64,000 nt of DNA, from assembly GCF_050916235.1 (NCBI RefSeq), contig NZ_CP104854.1, positions 3,596,001 to 3,660,000 on the forward strand, written 5' to 3'. The notes beneath the pieces are model-generated. The model was not told the origin of the DNA. It did not search any database and was given only the letters and a program-made list of their open reading frames with translations. Positions 17,195 to 25,864 of the stretch are shown here, one piece after another. Both the position numbers and the translations under genes were made by a program. The DNA is from Maridesulfovibrio sp050916235. Lineage in GTDB: Bacteria; Desulfobacterota; Desulfovibrionia; Desulfovibrionales; Desulfovibrionaceae. The first letter of the stretch is position 1. Every line of letters starts with the position of its first letter.

Positions 17195-18889
17195 ATGAAT
17201 GCCCCCAAAATTGTAGTAATCGGCGGTTCTGCCGCCGGTCCCAAGGCTGCTGCCCGTTCCAAACGCCTCAATGCCGATGCCGAAGTGACACTGCTCCAGA
17301 AAGCCCCTGAGCTTTCCATGGCATCCTGCGGTTATCCCTATTACATCGGCGGAAATTTCGATGAACGCAATGCGCTTCTTTCCACTCCGACAGGGGTTGT
17401 GCGCAACGAAGCCTTTTTTGCCGCCGCAAAGGGCGTGACAGCCAGGGTTAATACCGAAGTTACAGCCATTGACCGCGAAAACAGGACTGTTTCATGTACC
17501 GATCTGGGCAGCGGTGAATCTTACAGCGTGGATTATGACAAGCTGGTGCTCTGCACCGGCGCTGCTCCCCGTCGTCCGCCGATTCCGGGTATTGATCTTG
17601 AGGGCATCAGTTCCCTTTCCGAAATGCGCGATGCGGATCGGCTGCGCGAACTGGTTGATTCCGGCAGGGTGAAGAATGCCGTAATCGTCGGCGGCGGACT
17701 GATCGGCATAGAGGTCTGCGAAGCGCTTGCCGGAGCCGGAATGAACGTGAATGTGGTGGAGATGCTGTCCCAACTGCTCATGTTCCTTGACTGGGAGATT
17801 GCAAGGCTTGTTGAAAAGCACGTGGCAGCCAAGGGCGTAACCGTGCATACCGATAACGGGGTATCCGAATTTCTCGGCAAGAACGGAAAGCTGACCGGCG
17901 TAAAGCTCAAAGACGGTTCCGTGATTCCCTGCGAACTGGCCGTAGTTTCCATCGGCGTGGCTCCCAATTCCGCGCTTGCCCGCGCAGCAGGTCTCGAAAT
18001 CGGCGGTTTTGGCGGAATTGTCGTTGATGAGTACATGCAGACTTCCGATCCGGACATCTACGCTGCCGGGGACTGCGTTGAAATCACCCACCGCATTACC
18101 GGCAGGAAGACCTTTGCTCCTTACGGCGATCTTGCCAACCTTGAAGCAAGGGTTGCCGCCGACAACATCGCCTTTGGCAACAAACGGGCATTTCCCGGAA
18201 CGGTCAACAGCGGTATCTGCAAGGTTTTCGATCTGAGTGCCGGGGCAACCGGGTTGTCCGAACAGCGGGCCAGAGCCGAAGGGTATGACGTAGTCACCGC
18301 CACAAATGCCAGCCCGGACAAGCCCGGATTCATGGGAGCAAAGCTGCTGGTTTCCAAGATGGTGGCCGATGCCGCAACCGGATGTATCCTCGGATTCCAG
18401 TGCGTAGGACCCGGCGAGGTCAACCGCCAACTGGCCGAGGCAGCCATGACCGTCATGAACGGCAACACCATTTTCGACGTAGGCGTGGCCGACCTGCCTT
18501 ATGCGCCCCCGTTCTCCCTTGCCATCGACCACTTCATCACCACCGCCCATATTCTGGACAACAAGATGGAAGGACGCATGGACGGCATCAGCAATGCCGA
18601 GGTCAAGAAAATGCTCGATAACGGAAGCAGACCCTTTATCCTTGATGTGCGCTCCCCGGCTGAATTCGAGGAAATGCGCCTGAACGTCGGCGAGACCCTC
18701 ATCCCCCTCGGAGCACTGCGTAATTCGCTGGACAAACTGCCGCAGGACAAGGATGCGGAAATCATCACCTTCTGCAAGATTTCCATGCGCGGCTACGAAG
18801 CCCAGCAGGTACTCAACGCCAATGGATGGAAAAATGTAAAGGTAATGGAAGGCGGCATCATGGCTTGGCCTTTCAAGGTGGAAATGTAG
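17195..18889 (+). CDS. CoA-disulfide-reductase-like FAD oxidoreductase fused to rhodanese
   Basis: 564 residues from the ATG at 17195 with AAAGGAG 8 bp upstream. Residues 6-20 hold the FAD fold ('VVIGGSAAGPKAA'), and C45 in 'SMASCGYPYYIGG' is the single redox Cys of the CoADR/NADH-peroxidase class. A second Rossmann motif ('AVIVGGGLIGIEVCEALAG') binds NAD(P)H, 'DPDIYAAGDCVEI' is the FAD ribityl site, and a dimerisation domain follows. From about 465 a rhodanese domain ends the protein with its active loop C527-R532 ('CKISMR'). Such CoADR-rhodanese fusions are described as NADH-dependent polysulfide or CoA-persulfide reductases, which suits a sulfur-cycling anaerobe. It is monocistronic with its own terminator. 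Confidence 0.9.
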   Translation: MNAPKIVVIGGSAAGPKAAARSKRLNADAEVTLLQKAPELSMASCGYPYYIGGNFDERNALLSTPTGVVRNEAFFAAAKGVTARVNTEVTAIDRENRTVSCTDLGSGESYSVDYDKLVLCTGAAPRRPPIPGIDLEGISSLSEMRDADRLRELVDSGRVKNAVIVGGGLIGIEVCEALAGAGMNVNVVEMLSQLLMFLDWEIARLVEKHVAAKGVTVHTDNGVSEFLGKNGKLTGVKLKDGSVIPCELAVVSIGVAPNSALARAAGLEIGGFGGIVVDEYMQTSDPDIYAAGDCVEITHRITGRKTFAPYGDLANLEARVAADNIAFGNKRAFPGTVNSGICKVFDLSAGATGLSEQRARAEGYDVVTATNASPDKPGFMGAKLLVSKMVADAATGCILGFQCVGPGEVNRQLAEAAMTVMNGNTIFDVGVADLPYAPPFSLAIDHFITTAHILDNKMEGRMDGISNAEVKKMLDNGSRPFILDVRSPAEFEEMRLNVGETLIPLGALRNSLDKLPQDKDAEIITFCKISMRGYEAQQVLNANGWKNVKVMEGGIMAWPFKVEM

Positions 18890-18917
18890 TTACTTTCCGG
18901 TTTTTTGATGCTCAGCC

Positions 18918-18960
18918 AACCCCGCCCTGCCGAATCAGGCAGGGCGGGGTTTTGGTTTTT
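18918..18960 (+). terminator. Rho-independent terminator after flavoprotein
   Basis: AACCCCGCCCTGCC and GGCAGGGCGGGGTT form a perfect 14-bp stem with a 6-nt loop and a T-rich tail. Confidence 0.93.
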
Positions 18961-19237
18961 TCAATCGGGCTGCGGGGCTATAAATTAAAACCAGCCGGAG
19001 GGGGAACTTTTCCGATCGGTGTGTCTTATCAAATGTTTTGCCGGGCGGACTCAAACCTAAAACTTCGGAAGTATAAATTTATATTTTGACTGGCTATAGT
19101 TGTTATCCTGTTATATATGTGCTGGCGTTAGGTTGTGCGGCAATTAATTCGGATGGTTATTGCCGATTTTTGGGAATGTTTCTCCGCACGCTGCTGGAGA
19201 GTTCTAATCGTTATTAAACATATTTTTCGGAGGGGGC

Positions 19238-19858
19238 GTGAATAATTATATCAGATTCTATACAGGACAATGGCCGGTGTGGCTTGTAATTGCGGTTATT
19301 TCATTCAGTATTTCATCTTTGTCCACGACATTGAAAATTGAGTATTTGATTGCAGCCGGGTTTGTGTCGGTATTGTCTTACTGTCCTTTGCTGTATGTTG
19401 CCGAGCCATATTCACTGCGCAGTTACTTTGGAGCTTTTTTTACTAAAAGACTTATTTATCAGTTTGCAATTGTTGTATCAGCTGTGACCCTGCTTTTCGG
19501 GGGGCTTATGATGCTTATGCAAATCGAAGAAGTTGTCTCCACATTACGAGACAGTCCGGAGATGTTTATTGTCTCATTGGTTCTGGTTCCCTATCTGCTT
19601 TTGTTTTTCGTAGTATACGACTCAAAACTTCAAAGGAGAAAAGGGCGTTTTCGGGAAGCTTTATGGCCGTTTATAATGATGTTGGTCACAGCAGCAGTCC
19701 TGTTGGCATTGGCAGAAGGGCAGGATGATTCCAATTTGTTTTTGCGGCTGATTAAGGAAGTCTGCTCGGTTCTTCTGGTGGGCAGCCTGATCTGTGGGCT
19801 CAATTCTCTGCATCTGTTCAAGCCTGAACCTTTTGAACCAGAGACTGGTGATGTTTGA
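19238..19858 (+). CDS. Hypothetical multi-pass membrane protein
   Basis: 206 residues starting at GTG (19238) with a strong CGGAGGGGG site. About five to six hydrophobic helices are visible ('WLVIAVISFSISSL', 'YLIAAGFVSVLSYCPLLYV', 'FAIVVSAVTLLFGGLMMLM', 'MFIVSLVLVPYLLLFFVVY', 'ALWPFIMMLVTAAVLLAL'). No family was recognised. The stop overlaps the next gene by 8 bp, so the two are translationally coupled and probably act together. It lies directly upstream of the phage tail island but has no phage-like features such as holin size or a dual start, so whether it belongs to that island is unclear. Confidence 0.65.
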   Translation: MNNYIRFYTGQWPVWLVIAVISFSISSLSTTLKIEYLIAAGFVSVLSYCPLLYVAEPYSLRSYFGAFFTKRLIYQFAIVVSAVTLLFGGLMMLMQIEEVVSTLRDSPEMFIVSLVLVPYLLLFFVVYDSKLQRRKGRFREALWPFIMMLVTAAVLLALAEGQDDSNLFLRLIKEVCSVLLVGSLICGLNSLHLFKPEPFEPETGDV

Positions 19859-20165
19859 TTTTGACCTGACCACGCTGGCAATTATTGCTACGGGCGTGTG
19901 GCTTTACTTTTCAACAATCAAATTCAGGTGCAGCAGATGTGCAAATGAACATATCATAAACACGACCAGACAGTATGGCTGGTCATGGATAATTTTCTGT
20001 CTCGCAGGAATGGCAGACGATTTTCTGAATGGAAAAAGCTTCTCCTGGCCGATCGAGTTGTACTTAATTTTTCCGGGAATTTTTTATGCATGGTGCAGAC
20101 CCGAATATTTCTGTTTTGACTGTATGAAGTTCATTCCCGTAAACAAAGAAACAATCCGTGATTAA
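19851..20165 (+). CDS. Small membrane protein with two CxxC motifs
   Basis: 104 residues from the ATG at 19851, which lies inside the end of the preceding gene (8-bp overlap). An N-terminal helix ('LTTLAIIATGVWLYF') is followed by 'FRCSRCANEH', further hydrophobic segments, and a C-terminal 'FCFDCMKF'. Two CxxC pairs at the ends of a short protein suggest a metal (zinc or iron) site or a redox pair brought together at one face of the membrane. No family is recognised; coupling to the upstream membrane gene implies a joint complex. Confidence 0.6.
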   Translation: MFDFDLTTLAIIATGVWLYFSTIKFRCSRCANEHIINTTRQYGWSWIIFCLAGMADDFLNGKSFSWPIELYLIFPGIFYAWCRPEYFCFDCMKFIPVNKETIRD

Positions 20166-20209
20166 TATGTAGTTTTTTTGCTTCTGAACTGAAATTAATA
20201 TTGAGAAAA

Positions 20210-20253
20210 GCGCAGGGCGGACCTGAGCTACCTAAAAAATGTCCGCCCCTGCG
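20210..20253 (+). repeat. Hairpin repeat flanking phage genes, copy 1
   Basis: CGCAGGGCGGAC pairs with GTCCGCCCCTGCG (one bulge). Stem arm and loop start (ACCTGAGCTACCT) are nearly identical to the element at 24417-24460. It lies 66 bp upstream of the tail tubular A gene. Confidence 0.75.
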
Positions 20254-20318
20254 TGTATCCTGATCTTTGAATTGGGTGCGAAATCAATCGCAAACATAAA
20301 AAGATACAGGAGATATTT

Positions 20319-20912
20319 ATGGCGGTATCAGAGGTTAAGATCTGCAACCTTGCCCTGCGTAAACTGGGGGCGAGGCTCATTGAATCATTGAGTGACAGCT
20401 CGCAGGAGGCGGTGACCTGCAACCTGTTTTATGAACAGGTCCGGGACGCGGTCCTGCGCGAACATCCGTGGAACTTTGCCGCAGCGCGGGGTCGGCTGGC
20501 ACTGCTGGTCGATGCCCCGGCCTTCGGCTACGCGTTCCAGTACCAGCTTCCCGTGGATTGCCTGCACCTGCGCCAGTTGAACACACCCGATGACGAATTC
20601 GTGGTGGAAGGCGACAAAGTCCTCACCAACCGCGACGGCGCTTCAGCAATCTACACCAGGAAGGCCACCAACCCGGTGCTCTTCGATCCCTCTTTCATCA
20701 TGGCCCTTTCGTCCCGTATGGCTGCGGAAATGGCCGACGACATTACCGGTTCATCTTCAAAGGCCCGCGAAATGTGGACCCTCTACCTGAATGCCATGCA
20801 GTCGGCCAGACTGGCGGATTCGACTGAAGGGCGCGAGGACGAGATCCTGAATGATCCCTGGCTGGAGGCGCGGGGCATTTACGGCCCCGATTCTCCGTTG
20901 TGGAGGGGGTAG
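20319..20912 (+). CDS. Podovirus-type tail tubular protein A (T7 gp11-like)
   Basis: 197 residues, ATG after CAGGAG. The N-terminus ('EVKICNLALRKLGARLIESL') and 'RDAVLREHPWNFAAARGRLA' match the conserved pattern of gp11-like head-tail adaptor or tail tubular proteins of short-tailed phages. These form a ring below the portal and connect to the nozzle. The next four genes follow the order adaptor, nozzle, internal proteins, fibre, typical of T7-like structural modules. There is no portal, capsid or terminase gene upstream in this window, so the cluster is a partial prophage or a domesticated remnant. Confidence 0.8.
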   Translation: MAVSEVKICNLALRKLGARLIESLSDSSQEAVTCNLFYEQVRDAVLREHPWNFAAARGRLALLVDAPAFGYAFQYQLPVDCLHLRQLNTPDDEFVVEGDKVLTNRDGASAIYTRKATNPVLFDPSFIMALSSRMAAEMADDITGSSSKAREMWTLYLNAMQSARLADSTEGREDEILNDPWLEARGIYGPDSPLWRG

Positions 20913-20914
20913 AC

Positions 20915-23011
20915 GTGTCTGTTTCACTTATCATGACCAATTTCAGCGCCGGGGAACTTTCGCCACGGCTGGGCGGGCGTGTTGATCTCGCAAAGTATTC
21001 CAACGGGCTGGCCCTGCTGGAAAATATGTTCACCCATCCCCACGGCGGGGCCTCGCGGCGTACCGGATTCCGTTTCATCAGCGAATCATTGGGCCGGGAG
21101 CTGGTCCCTGCGGCTAGTCTCGACGCTTCAACGGACTGGACTGCCGGCAGCGGATGGACCATTGCCGGGGGCAAGGCCTCCTCTGATGGAACTCAGGACG
21201 GGCCTTCCATCCTCAGCCGTGACATAGGACTTTCTGAAGGGAAGGTGTACGAGATCGTTTTCAGCGTCTCGGGCCGCACTGCCGGGGAGCTGACCGTTTC
21301 TGCCGGAGGCGGGGCACTCAGCGTTCCGGTTGCGGCGGACGGGTCTTATTCCTTCCGTTCCAAGTGCGGGCCGTCCGCATCCATTGAAATCACCGCCGAT
21401 GCGGACTTCATCGGTGCGCTGGATTCCCTTTCCGTGCGCGAGACCGGGCCGAAGACCCGGCTGATCCCATTTGAATTTTCCACCGAACAGGCCTACGTGC
21501 TGGCCTTTACCGATAAGAATGTGCGCGTCTTCAAGAACGGCGGCATTGTGGTTGATAAAGAGGGCAGGCCAGTGGAAGTATCAACTCCCTATGCCGAATC
21601 TGACCTTGAGAAGCTGCGTTTTACCCAGTCGGCGGACGTCATGTATCTTGTGCATCCCGAGGTGCAGCCCTACAAGCTTTCCCGTTCATCGCACGTGGAC
21701 TGGAAGATGGAGCTTGTTCCTTTCACCTCTGCTCCTGAGGACTGGAACAGCGAGAAGGGCTATCCTTCCTGCGTGACCTTCTTCGAGGAACGCCTCTGTT
21801 TTGCGGCCAGCCCCGGCAAGCCCCAGACCATCTGGATGAGCAAGAGCGGTTCCTATGAGGATTTCGGGGTATCATCCCCGGTGATGGATGACGATGCCTG
21901 CACCTACACGCTTTCGGCGGATCAGGTGAATGCCATCCGCTGGATGATCAGCTCCAAGAAGCTGATTATGGGCACTTCCGGCGGTGAATGGTGGCTGGCC
22001 GGGGGCAGCAGCGCGGATATGGTCACCCCGAACTCGGTAATGGTCCGCCGCGAAACCACTCACGGTTCGGCTTCCATTCCGCCGGTAGTCGTCGGCGGGA
22101 TAATGATTTTCCTGCAGCGCGAGGGCCGTACCATCCGGGAACTTTCCTATTCGTTTGAGGCGGACGGCTACGTTGCCCCGGACCTGACCATCCTTGCCGA
22201 GCACCTTACCCGCACTAATTCCATTACCGAGTGGGCCTACCAGCAGTCCCCGGATTCCATCATCTGGATGGTCCGGGACGACGGCATGATGATCGGGCTG
22301 ACCTATCAGCGCGAACACGAGGTGGTAGGCTTCCACCATCATTCCACCGACGGCAGGTTCCGTTCGCTCTGCTCCATTCCCGGCCCGACTCAGGAAGAGG
22401 TCTGGGCTGTGGTGGAGCGGGATGTGGAAGGAACTACCCGCACCTATGTCGAGCGCATGGAGAACCAGTTCGCAGGCGAATCATCGCGTGACGCATTCTT
22501 TGTGGATTCCGGGCTTACCTATGATCAGGAACTGGCGGACACGGTTTTCACCGGTCTTGATCATCTGGAGGGCAAGACCGTTTCCGTGCTGGCGGACGGG
22601 GCCGTGCGTCCGGATGTGGTGGTCGTCAACGGTTCCATTACCCTTGCCGCCCCGGCCAGGGTGGTCCATGCCGGGCTGCCTTTTGTCTCCAACATGCGGA
22701 CCCTGCGCCTTGAGGGCGGTTCCATGACCGGCGGCACTGCTCAGGGAAGCATGAAGAGGATTGCGCATGTGACCGTGCGGCTGTTCCAGTCTCTGGGATT
22801 GCAGGTCGGTTACGACGGCGATCATCTTGAACGTGCCCCGTTCCGCACATCGGCGGACAAGGTGGGCGGTGCTCCGTCCCTGTTTACCGGGGATTATCAG
22901 GTAAAGTTCAACCGCGGCTACGACCGTGACGGGCAGATCCACATCCGGCAGGACCAGCCCCTGCCTATGACCGTGCTGGCCCTTATTCCGGAGGTATCGG
23001 TTTACTCATGA
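20915..23011 (+). CDS. Podovirus-type tail nozzle protein (T7 gp12-like)
   Basis: 698 residues from GTG at 20915, placed 6 bp after a strong GGAGGGGG; the adaptor gene's stop is at 20912. The N-terminus 'TNFSAGELSPRLGGRVDLAK' followed by 'ENMFTHPHGGASRRTGFRF' is the recognisable start of large tail tubular B or nozzle proteins in many short-tailed phages. The rest is beta-rich and acidic, as expected of a hexameric tube or nozzle. Its stop overlaps the next start (ATGA), so the structural genes are translationally coupled. The frame is intact and shows no sign of decay. Confidence 0.78.
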   Translation: MSVSLIMTNFSAGELSPRLGGRVDLAKYSNGLALLENMFTHPHGGASRRTGFRFISESLGRELVPAASLDASTDWTAGSGWTIAGGKASSDGTQDGPSILSRDIGLSEGKVYEIVFSVSGRTAGELTVSAGGGALSVPVAADGSYSFRSKCGPSASIEITADADFIGALDSLSVRETGPKTRLIPFEFSTEQAYVLAFTDKNVRVFKNGGIVVDKEGRPVEVSTPYAESDLEKLRFTQSADVMYLVHPEVQPYKLSRSSHVDWKMELVPFTSAPEDWNSEKGYPSCVTFFEERLCFAASPGKPQTIWMSKSGSYEDFGVSSPVMDDDACTYTLSADQVNAIRWMISSKKLIMGTSGGEWWLAGGSSADMVTPNSVMVRRETTHGSASIPPVVVGGIMIFLQREGRTIRELSYSFEADGYVAPDLTILAEHLTRTNSITEWAYQQSPDSIIWMVRDDGMMIGLTYQREHEVVGFHHHSTDGRFRSLCSIPGPTQEEVWAVVERDVEGTTRTYVERMENQFAGESSRDAFFVDSGLTYDQELADTVFTGLDHLEGKTVSVLADGAVRPDVVVVNGSITLAAPARVVHAGLPFVSNMRTLRLEGGSMTGGTAQGSMKRIAHVTVRLFQSLGLQVGYDGDHLERAPFRTSADKVGGAPSLFTGDYQVKFNRGYDRDGQIHIRQDQPLPMTVLALIPEVSVYS

Positions 23012-23505
23012 GCAGGCTGACTGGAAAATCGAAGGTTACGCTGGGCATCCCCACACTGGAGGATGTGGAGCGGGTGGCGGCCACGATCCGTCCATCTGAC
23101 CGTCGGGATATGGAGGGGCTGCATCCGGGAATGTCCATCCGGGACATAATCATGCGCGATGTTGAATATTCCCGTGTGGTCTATGGGCTCTACATGGGGG
23201 GGGATATACATGCCGTGTTCGGAGTGGTTCCGCTGGCCCCCGGTAAGGGGGTGCCGTGGCTGACCGCTGCAACGGCGGTGGATCTCAATCCGCTGCCCTT
23301 TGCGCGGATTTCACGGAGAATGCTGGATATGGTCCAGAAATGTTTCCCCGTGCTCGATACCTGGGTATGTGCGGAAAACAGGGTGAGCGTGAACTGGCAC
23401 CGCTGGTGCGGTTTCGAGTTCGCGGAAAACAGGGTGCTGGTCGGCCGGGATGAGTATTTCCGGGCTGTACGCAGAATAGAGATAATAAATATGGAGGATA
23501 GATAG
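23008..23505 (+). CDS. Phage internal GNAT-like protein (DUF2833 / gp13-type)
   Basis: 165 residues; its ATG overlaps the previous stop by 4 bp. The sequence ('PTLEDVERVAATIRPSDRRD' and 'CFPVLDTWVCAENRVSVNWH', ending 'WCGFEFAENRVLVGRDEY') looks like the GNAT-fold internal virion or accessory proteins that sit between the nozzle and internal core genes of T7-like phages. Such proteins are thought to be structural or assembly factors rather than proven acetyltransferases. The stop is immediately followed by the next ATG. Confidence 0.7.
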   Translation: MSRLTGKSKVTLGIPTLEDVERVAATIRPSDRRDMEGLHPGMSIRDIIMRDVEYSRVVYGLYMGGDIHAVFGVVPLAPGKGVPWLTAATAVDLNPLPFARISRRMLDMVQKCFPVLDTWVCAENRVSVNWHRWCGFEFAENRVLVGRDEYFRAVRRIEIINMEDR

Positions 23506-24336
23506 ATGGCGACAGGTATAGTTGTCGGCATGGCTGCCAGTATGGCTGTGGGAACCGTAGCCCGTGCGGCTACGGGCCAGAGGGTTACTCTCGGCACAGT
23601 AGGAATGGACGCCCTTGGCGGGGCACTGGGAGGTGCCGGAGGAATAGCCATGAGCACTGGAGGTACCATGATAGGGGGTGCCATGACGCAAACGATGAGC
23701 GGTGCTATGGGTGGGGTAATGAGCGGTGCCATGGGCGGAGTTGCCGGAGGTGGGGCCGCAGCTGCTGGTGGGGCAGGTGCTTCCGCCGGAGGTGCTGTAG
23801 CCGGCAGTGTCGGCGGTGGCGGTTCCTATCTAGGGCTTATGAGCAGTTTTGGGAAGTCCGTGCTGAGTAACAGTCAAAAGGTCGGCGATGCACAATATAA
23901 TTCCCAGATGGCTGAACTGCATAACTACCGGACAGTGCAACAGGGCGTTTATGGTCAGAATGTAAGTTACAAGGAAGCCGAAATAGTTAAGCGTGAGTCT
24001 GAAATCAGGCTTGCCGCTTTAAGAAGGGAGCTTTACCGCCGCAATCATTCCGTGGGGGGGTATCGCGGGGTGCGGCTGGATTCCGGCTCCATTGTCGACG
24101 TGCAGGAGGACCTGATCAAGCAGGCCAATTATGACATGGAGATAGTGAAATATCAGGCCGATATTGATGCAGGTCGGCATATCGATCAGGGCAACATGTC
24201 TCTGTGGAACGCGGAGAGTTCCGCCACTTTGAGCCGGAATGAAATCAACAAGCAGGAACAGGATGTTTCTTCGGCAGCTGCCAATTCGATCATGAAGTCG
24301 GGCATGGACATGGCAGGTTCTCTGCTGAGTTCTTAA
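23506..24336 (+). CDS. Probable phage internal virion protein (gp14-like)
   Basis: 276 residues beginning directly after the previous stop. The first 110 residues are glycine, alanine and methionine rich and weakly hydrophobic ('GGALGGAGGIAMSTGG'), like the membrane-active N-terminus of DNA-ejection proteins. The remainder is helical and coiled ('EAEIVKRESEIRLAALRREL'), ending 'SIMKSGMDMAGSLLSS'. Position in the cluster matches gp14-type internal core proteins that leave the virion and help make a channel in the host envelope. The larger gp15/gp16 ejection proteins do not follow; the next gene is the fibre. Confidence 0.65.
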   Translation: MATGIVVGMAASMAVGTVARAATGQRVTLGTVGMDALGGALGGAGGIAMSTGGTMIGGAMTQTMSGAMGGVMSGAMGGVAGGGAAAAGGAGASAGGAVAGSVGGGGSYLGLMSSFGKSVLSNSQKVGDAQYNSQMAELHNYRTVQQGVYGQNVSYKEAEIVKRESEIRLAALRRELYRRNHSVGGYRGVRLDSGSIVDVQEDLIKQANYDMEIVKYQADIDAGRHIDQGNMSLWNAESSATLSRNEINKQEQDVSSAAANSIMKSGMDMAGSLLSS

Positions 24337-24346
24337 TAGTGGAGCA

Positions 24347-24393
24347 GTCTTTTCCTGTTAGCAGTGCCTTGAAGATGCACCACAGGAAAAGAC
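24347..24393 (+). terminator. Long hairpin after internal virion gene
   Basis: GTCTTTTCCTGT and ACAGGAAAAGAC are perfect 12-bp arms; within the loop GTGC/GCAC adds a second stem. No strong T-run follows, so it may be a terminator or RNA processing site between the two halves of the tail operon. Confidence 0.55.
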
Positions 24394-24416
24394 AGTTGAA
24401 TAAAAATTCATTTTTT

Positions 24417-24460
24417 GCGCAGGGCGGACCTGAGTTACCTGACTCATGTCCGCCCTTTCT
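24417..24460 (+). repeat. Hairpin repeat flanking phage genes, copy 2
   Basis: GCGCAGGGCGGACCTGAG is identical to copy 1 at 20210; AGGGCGGAC pairs with GTCCGCCCT and is followed by a T-rich tail. It lies upstream of the fibre gene just as copy 1 lies upstream of the adaptor gene. Confidence 0.75.
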
Positions 24461-24520
24461 TGTACGTTCAAAACCAAAGGCAGGTGAATTTTAAATTTAA
24501 ACTAATAAAAGGAGTTGTTT

Positions 24521-25846
24521 ATGACCGTTGTATCCAGCGGGAACACCATAACCTTCGCCGGAGACGGTGTTCAGACTTATTTTGATTTCAATTTCCGTAT
24601 TTTCAGGGAGGAAGATCTCTGCGCGGCTTTGCGTAGCAGCACAGGTGAGGAAAGAAAACTGGCACGGGACAATGATTTCAGGATCCTGTCCGGTATCGGC
24701 GACGATGCGGGGGGGCGAGTGCAGTATCCAGTTTCCGGCGCCCCGCTCCCTGCCGGGGAAACCATCACCCTGTACAGGGAAATAGCTTATTCTCAGGAAC
24801 TCGAACTGGTGGATAATGATCCGTTTTCCGCTTCACTGCTGAATGAAGCCTTCGACCGCGGGGTCATGCGTGACCAGCAGCTGCAGGAGCAGGTGAACCG
24901 GGCGCTCAAGTACGACATCTCCACTCCAGCTGAAGAACAGCTTTCCCCGCAGGAATTTATGAGGGCGGTAACCGAGACCCGTAATGTCGTGTCAACGTAT
25001 CTCTCCGGGGCCGAGTCCGCCCGTGATACATCGCAGGCTGCGCAGGCCGCAGCGGAAAACGCACTGTCTGGGGCACAGACTGCCAGAGTCGGAGCCGAAG
25101 CCGCACAGGTAGCAGCGGAAATCGCGCGGAACGAGGCAAAGACCATCGCGCTTGGAGACCTTGCTACCCTGCGCAGTGCAACCCCGGTGCTTTCCGGCCC
25201 TGCCGAGGCGAACGAGGGAACTACCCTAAATCTCGTGATCAGCGATTACGTGGAAGACGCATTGACCAGTTACGACATAAACGTGGCCGGTTTCGGTACT
25301 GCCGCAAGAAGCGGCAACACAATCAATTGGCTGCTTGGAAATCTGGACGTTGACGCTGTCCACTCAATAGAAGTCATACGCAGCAGGAGAGGGGAACTGT
25401 ATTCTGAAACAGCACGCCATACTGTACTGGTGAAGGATGTAGCAACACAGGACGGCGCGACAATGGTTTTTGCCGATACAGTGGAAGGATACCCCGGAGC
25501 AACCATCGCCGCAGATGGAATTCAGCCCCCGGCACATACCGTAGGCGTGGACAATGTTAATCAGATTGTTTCCGCCCAGATGGAAATAGTCCAGACCAAC
25601 GGAGAGTTGACTGTTCTCACCGGCACAACGTCTGGTAGTCTGGTGACAAAAGAAAAACCGGGAGCCGTGGTCGTTACTGATGTTGGGACCAGTTCTGTTG
25701 TAGGTACAACTGAGAATAATAATGAGGTAGAAACGATAAGTTCTGCTGGTATTTGGACAGGCGGGACAGCAAGCTTTACTTTCGGATCAGGGACAGTAAC
25801 GAGAGAAGTGGATCTATTTAACTGGACCACTCAGCGGCGTTTTTAA
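24521..25846 (+). CDS. Phage tail fibre protein, C-terminus replaced by IS sequence
   Basis: 441 residues from the ATG at 24521 (AAAGGAG upstream). The N-terminus 'TFAGDGVQTYFDFNFRIFRE' and 'AGETITLYREIAYSQELELV' is the T7-gp17-like module that attaches fibres to the tail tube. A helical, alanine-rich stalk follows at about 150-210 ('AAQAAAENALSGAQTARVGA'), then beta-rich adhesin-like sequence. The last dozen residues (from about position 25809 to the TAA at 25846) are read from the left end of the IS3 element, so the receptor-binding tip is missing or replaced. A possible remainder after the element, in frame at 27095-27160, is short. Confidence 0.75.
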   Translation: MTVVSSGNTITFAGDGVQTYFDFNFRIFREEDLCAALRSSTGEERKLARDNDFRILSGIGDDAGGRVQYPVSGAPLPAGETITLYREIAYSQELELVDNDPFSASLLNEAFDRGVMRDQQLQEQVNRALKYDISTPAEEQLSPQEFMRAVTETRNVVSTYLSGAESARDTSQAAQAAAENALSGAQTARVGAEAAQVAAEIARNEAKTIALGDLATLRSATPVLSGPAEANEGTTLNLVISDYVEDALTSYDINVAGFGTAARSGNTINWLLGNLDVDAVHSIEVIRSRRGELYSETARHTVLVKDVATQDGATMVFADTVEGYPGATIAADGIQPPAHTVGVDNVNQIVSAQMEIVQTNGELTVLTGTTSGSLVTKEKPGAVVVTDVGTSSVVGTTENNNEVETISSAGIWTGGTASFTFGSGTVTREVDLFNWTTQRRF

Positions 25847-25864
25847 GGTGGACAGTTTAACAAG

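Noticed and set aside
17492..18550. 352-codon minus-strand frame opposite the flavoprotein
   Set aside because: Shadow of the strongly supported CoADR-rhodanese gene; composition is the complement of that gene.
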